A stretch of DNA of 64,000 nucleotides, from NCBI GenBank assembly GCA_963971285.1, contig OZ020262.1, forward strand, positions 7,225,036 through 7,289,035. Reading direction: 5' to 3'. The notes beneath the pieces were generated by a model, which worked only from the letters and a program-made list of their open reading frames with translations, had not been told where the DNA came from and did no database searches. Both the position numbers and the translations under genes were made by a program. Of the stretch, positions 61,761 through 64,000 are shown in pieces. Source of the stretch: Astropecten irregularis (Eukaryota; Echinodermata; Asteroidea; Paxillosida; Astropectinidae). Position 1 is the first letter of the stretch. Each line of letters begins with the position of its first letter.

Positions 61761-64000
61761 ACAATATTTGTCATCTTCCATCTCGTCTTAGTCAATCTCA
61801 ATCATGTTTAATATGATGTGTGAGTGTGAGATACAGTCCAAAGTCAGTTTGCTTTAAATTGGCAGGGATACATGTACTGTCATTTAAGCAATGCACGCAT
61901 ACATCGGACACGGCTTTCTACCGTCTTGGAATGTCAGGATGCTGCCCACCAGCCCACTACCGCCGCCGACGCCCGACGACGACGTGCAGACCTGGTCGAT
62001 GACTGTTTATTGTTGGAATTTCCTCCAGACCTGTGAGCGGAGACGGATACTGCACAGCATCATGCGGAGGGCCTCCCTGTTTATTGGCTGGGCACCAGTA
62101 AACCATCCAAGCTAAGGAACCATACCGGGTCTTTATCAGTGGTTTAATGAGAGGAACTCAGACGGAAGAAACTGGGAGTCGTTTTTTTTTTCCCTCCCCC
62201 TCTCTCTCTCTGTCTGTCGGCTTGGTGTCCTGCCTTGCTCTGGTGACGAGACCTCGGTTTTGCTCATCGCTGTCGTGGATGCGGGATGTTCTGCATCTTT
62301 ATCATCAGAGAGCCTACCGAAATCTCTGCCGCACTTTGTCGCAGGACACATGTCGTTGGCATTTGGTAATCCTTCCACGGAGCTGATGCGATTGGGAAAT
62401 GAGGGCAAATCTCTGTCTGGCATGATTTAATTTGCCCTCCTTTGCTCTGGATTTCTCCCAGCTGTCTCGTACTCCTCTTCGACCCGAGCCACAACCTTAG
62501 GAATCTATTTTGGATCGAGCGGTCGCTGGCTGGAGTCAGTATATTTATACATGTAATTATCGGAAGTACATGTATTGCTAATATCTGCATTCCATCTGCT
62601 CGCTCTGGCTTTTTTAATTTTAATTTTTATTGCCCACGCCGTGGGAAAGATATTTCATTTGTTTACTGCGATGACTCCTGAGGGATTTCTCTCGAGGGAT
62701 TTATTTGCTTCAGTCCGTAGATTCCACCAGCAAGGAGTATGATACAGCACGGGATGTTTGTTGGAGATCTCCTCGCACTCTTTATCGTCGTTGCCTCTGG
62801 GTAGCTGGACCGAGAGGTGCTGAAGCTGATTGGAAAGCTGGAAGAATTTTTTTGGTGCGTCCGTCTGTCTGTGAAAAGCATCAACTGGTTCTGGAGGCGA
62901 TGGATGAGACCAAATGCATAATCGGTTTCTGATGTTGCCATGATGAACGATTTCTCCTGAATGCTCCACTATCTTTATCAGGCTTAGAAGAAAACAAACA
63001 AAATGAATAAAAGGCAAAACTGACATTGGACTTGAGTTTGTCAAAGCTTTGATTGATAACATTCCCATCAGCGGCGTCCATCTTGGATCATGTTTGATCC
63101 AGAACAGTTTTTATCGAGGAGTTACCATGGAGATGTGATTTACGGCATTTGGAAATTGTAACTGTTACCTTGTCCACAGGCGGTTTATATGGAGATAAAC
63201 CTGGCCGTGAAATTGGCTACGTTCAAGTTGGAGAGAAAATTGTGTTTATATTTGACACAAATAAACTGCTTTATAAATCGTTACTGTTAAAAACTTGACA
63301 CATGACTGTACTACTCTCCTTCATTTTATGACCTTAGCAATAAGCCGGCAAAGCTGATAAACAACTCTTAGTTGCCATGGCAATGGACAAGTGATAGGCT
63401 TTCTCCGTGAGACGAACAATCGCCCAGGAAAAGGAGGGCGTTTCCATCGGCATTTTAATTGCCCGAAAAAAAAATTGGCATCAGATTACTTCAAGCGAAA
63501 TATTTTTTTCAAAATCTGTAACTTGATTTCAGAACTGATATTCCAACCCCCCCCTCTTGTTTGATTGACGGGACGGAGATTTGGATCAATAAGAGGAGTA
63601 GTATTACAAACTCTTCCCTCCTTTTTTTGGTTGACCGTTGTTGGTTCGTTCGAAGAGCTTATGCTGAGAACTCTCCGTTTGGTTTTTGTAAGTTGGAGAA
63701 TCAATGAGACGAATTGGGATTTTTTTTGCCGTTCTTCTGAATTTGAGGCAAGAAACATAGATCTAAATGAGATTTATTCCACGCAACTGTCGTTGCCGCC
63801 GTCCACTTTGTGTTTCGAAGGATATTGACTCCAAACTCTCGTCTCACGTGAGGGAAACAAAACGGAAAGAGCGGAGAAAACAAAGTTGATGACCTCGAGG
63901 GAGCACAGTGATACAGGTGGACTGAGATTATATTCATCTTGGCTGATAACGGCATGAATAATACACTATACGCGAGGGTGCAGTGTGCATTGCGCGTCGA

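Larger units (their letters stand above)
55441..64000 (+). other. DLG1 intron 3 (runs off the window)
   Basis: Contains families B, C, D, E, F and I. The part from about 60.7 kb on is more mixed in base composition and carries fewer recognisable repeats. A GC-rich patch at 61938-62000 is the only place where an extra exon looked conceivable, and I do not call it. Confidence 0.7.

Noticed and set aside
62136..63081. Several 66-137-codon frames on both strands
   Set aside because: No recognisable domain, no credible splice structure and overlapping frames on both strands.
1..64000. CRISPR array, bacterial operon or viral genome content
   Set aside because: No direct-repeat/spacer pattern, no Shine-Dalgarno-linked gene series and no reverse transcriptase, integrase or capsid-like frames were found. 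The genes are spliced animal genes.

Overview
This is a eukaryotic nuclear window with short exons, long AT-rich introns, GT-AG splice sites and many small interspersed repeats. Five genes can be read by joining spliced exons: an unconventional myosin VIIA, mitochondrial HMG-CoA lyase, a CYP2-type cytochrome P450, a TMEM126 family protein and Discs large (DLG1). The Drosophila-like N-terminus of DLG, the single TMEM126 gene and the density of small inverted-repeat elements and TACATGTA-rich sequence suggest a marine invertebrate deuterostome, most likely an echinoderm. That placement is inference.

Layout, left to right. MYO7A runs on the minus strand from about 2.0 kb off the left edge; only its start (SH3-like N-terminus and the beginning of the motor) is here, and a CpG-rich stretch at 6.9-7.2 kb may hold its non-coding first exon. 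HMGCL (8667-11984, minus) is complete in 8 coding exons, 332 aa, and ends in the canonical peroxisomal tripeptide SKL. The P450 (13140-18520, minus) is complete in 6 coding exons, 498 aa, with a minisatellite of about 0.7 kb beginning a few bases inside intron 2. TMEM126 (22194-23789, minus) is complete in 3 coding exons, 224 aa. DLG1 starts head to head with TMEM126 across a CpG-rich promoter region at about 24.8-25.25 kb; its first three coding exons (25267, 34695 and 55298) spread over 30 kb and the gene continues off the right edge. The right 60% of the window is therefore DLG1 intron.

The proteins have separate jobs (hair-cell or microvillar myosin; leucine and ketone-body metabolism; monooxygenase; complex I assembly; polarity scaffold). 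I see no operon-like or pathway clustering and no clearly new multi-gene system.

The intergenic and intronic DNA is a mosaic of recurring elements. I recognise at least ten families by self-comparison within the window, including a 1.41-kb non-autonomous hAT element with an 8-bp target duplication and a second inverted-repeat element nested in it, a pogo-like element with TA duplication, foldback elements, tRNA-derived SINE pieces, and a 21-bp minisatellite motif at two loci 34 kb apart. CTCF-like motifs cluster around TMEM126 and around DLG1 exon 3. All family relations were judged by eye, without database searches.
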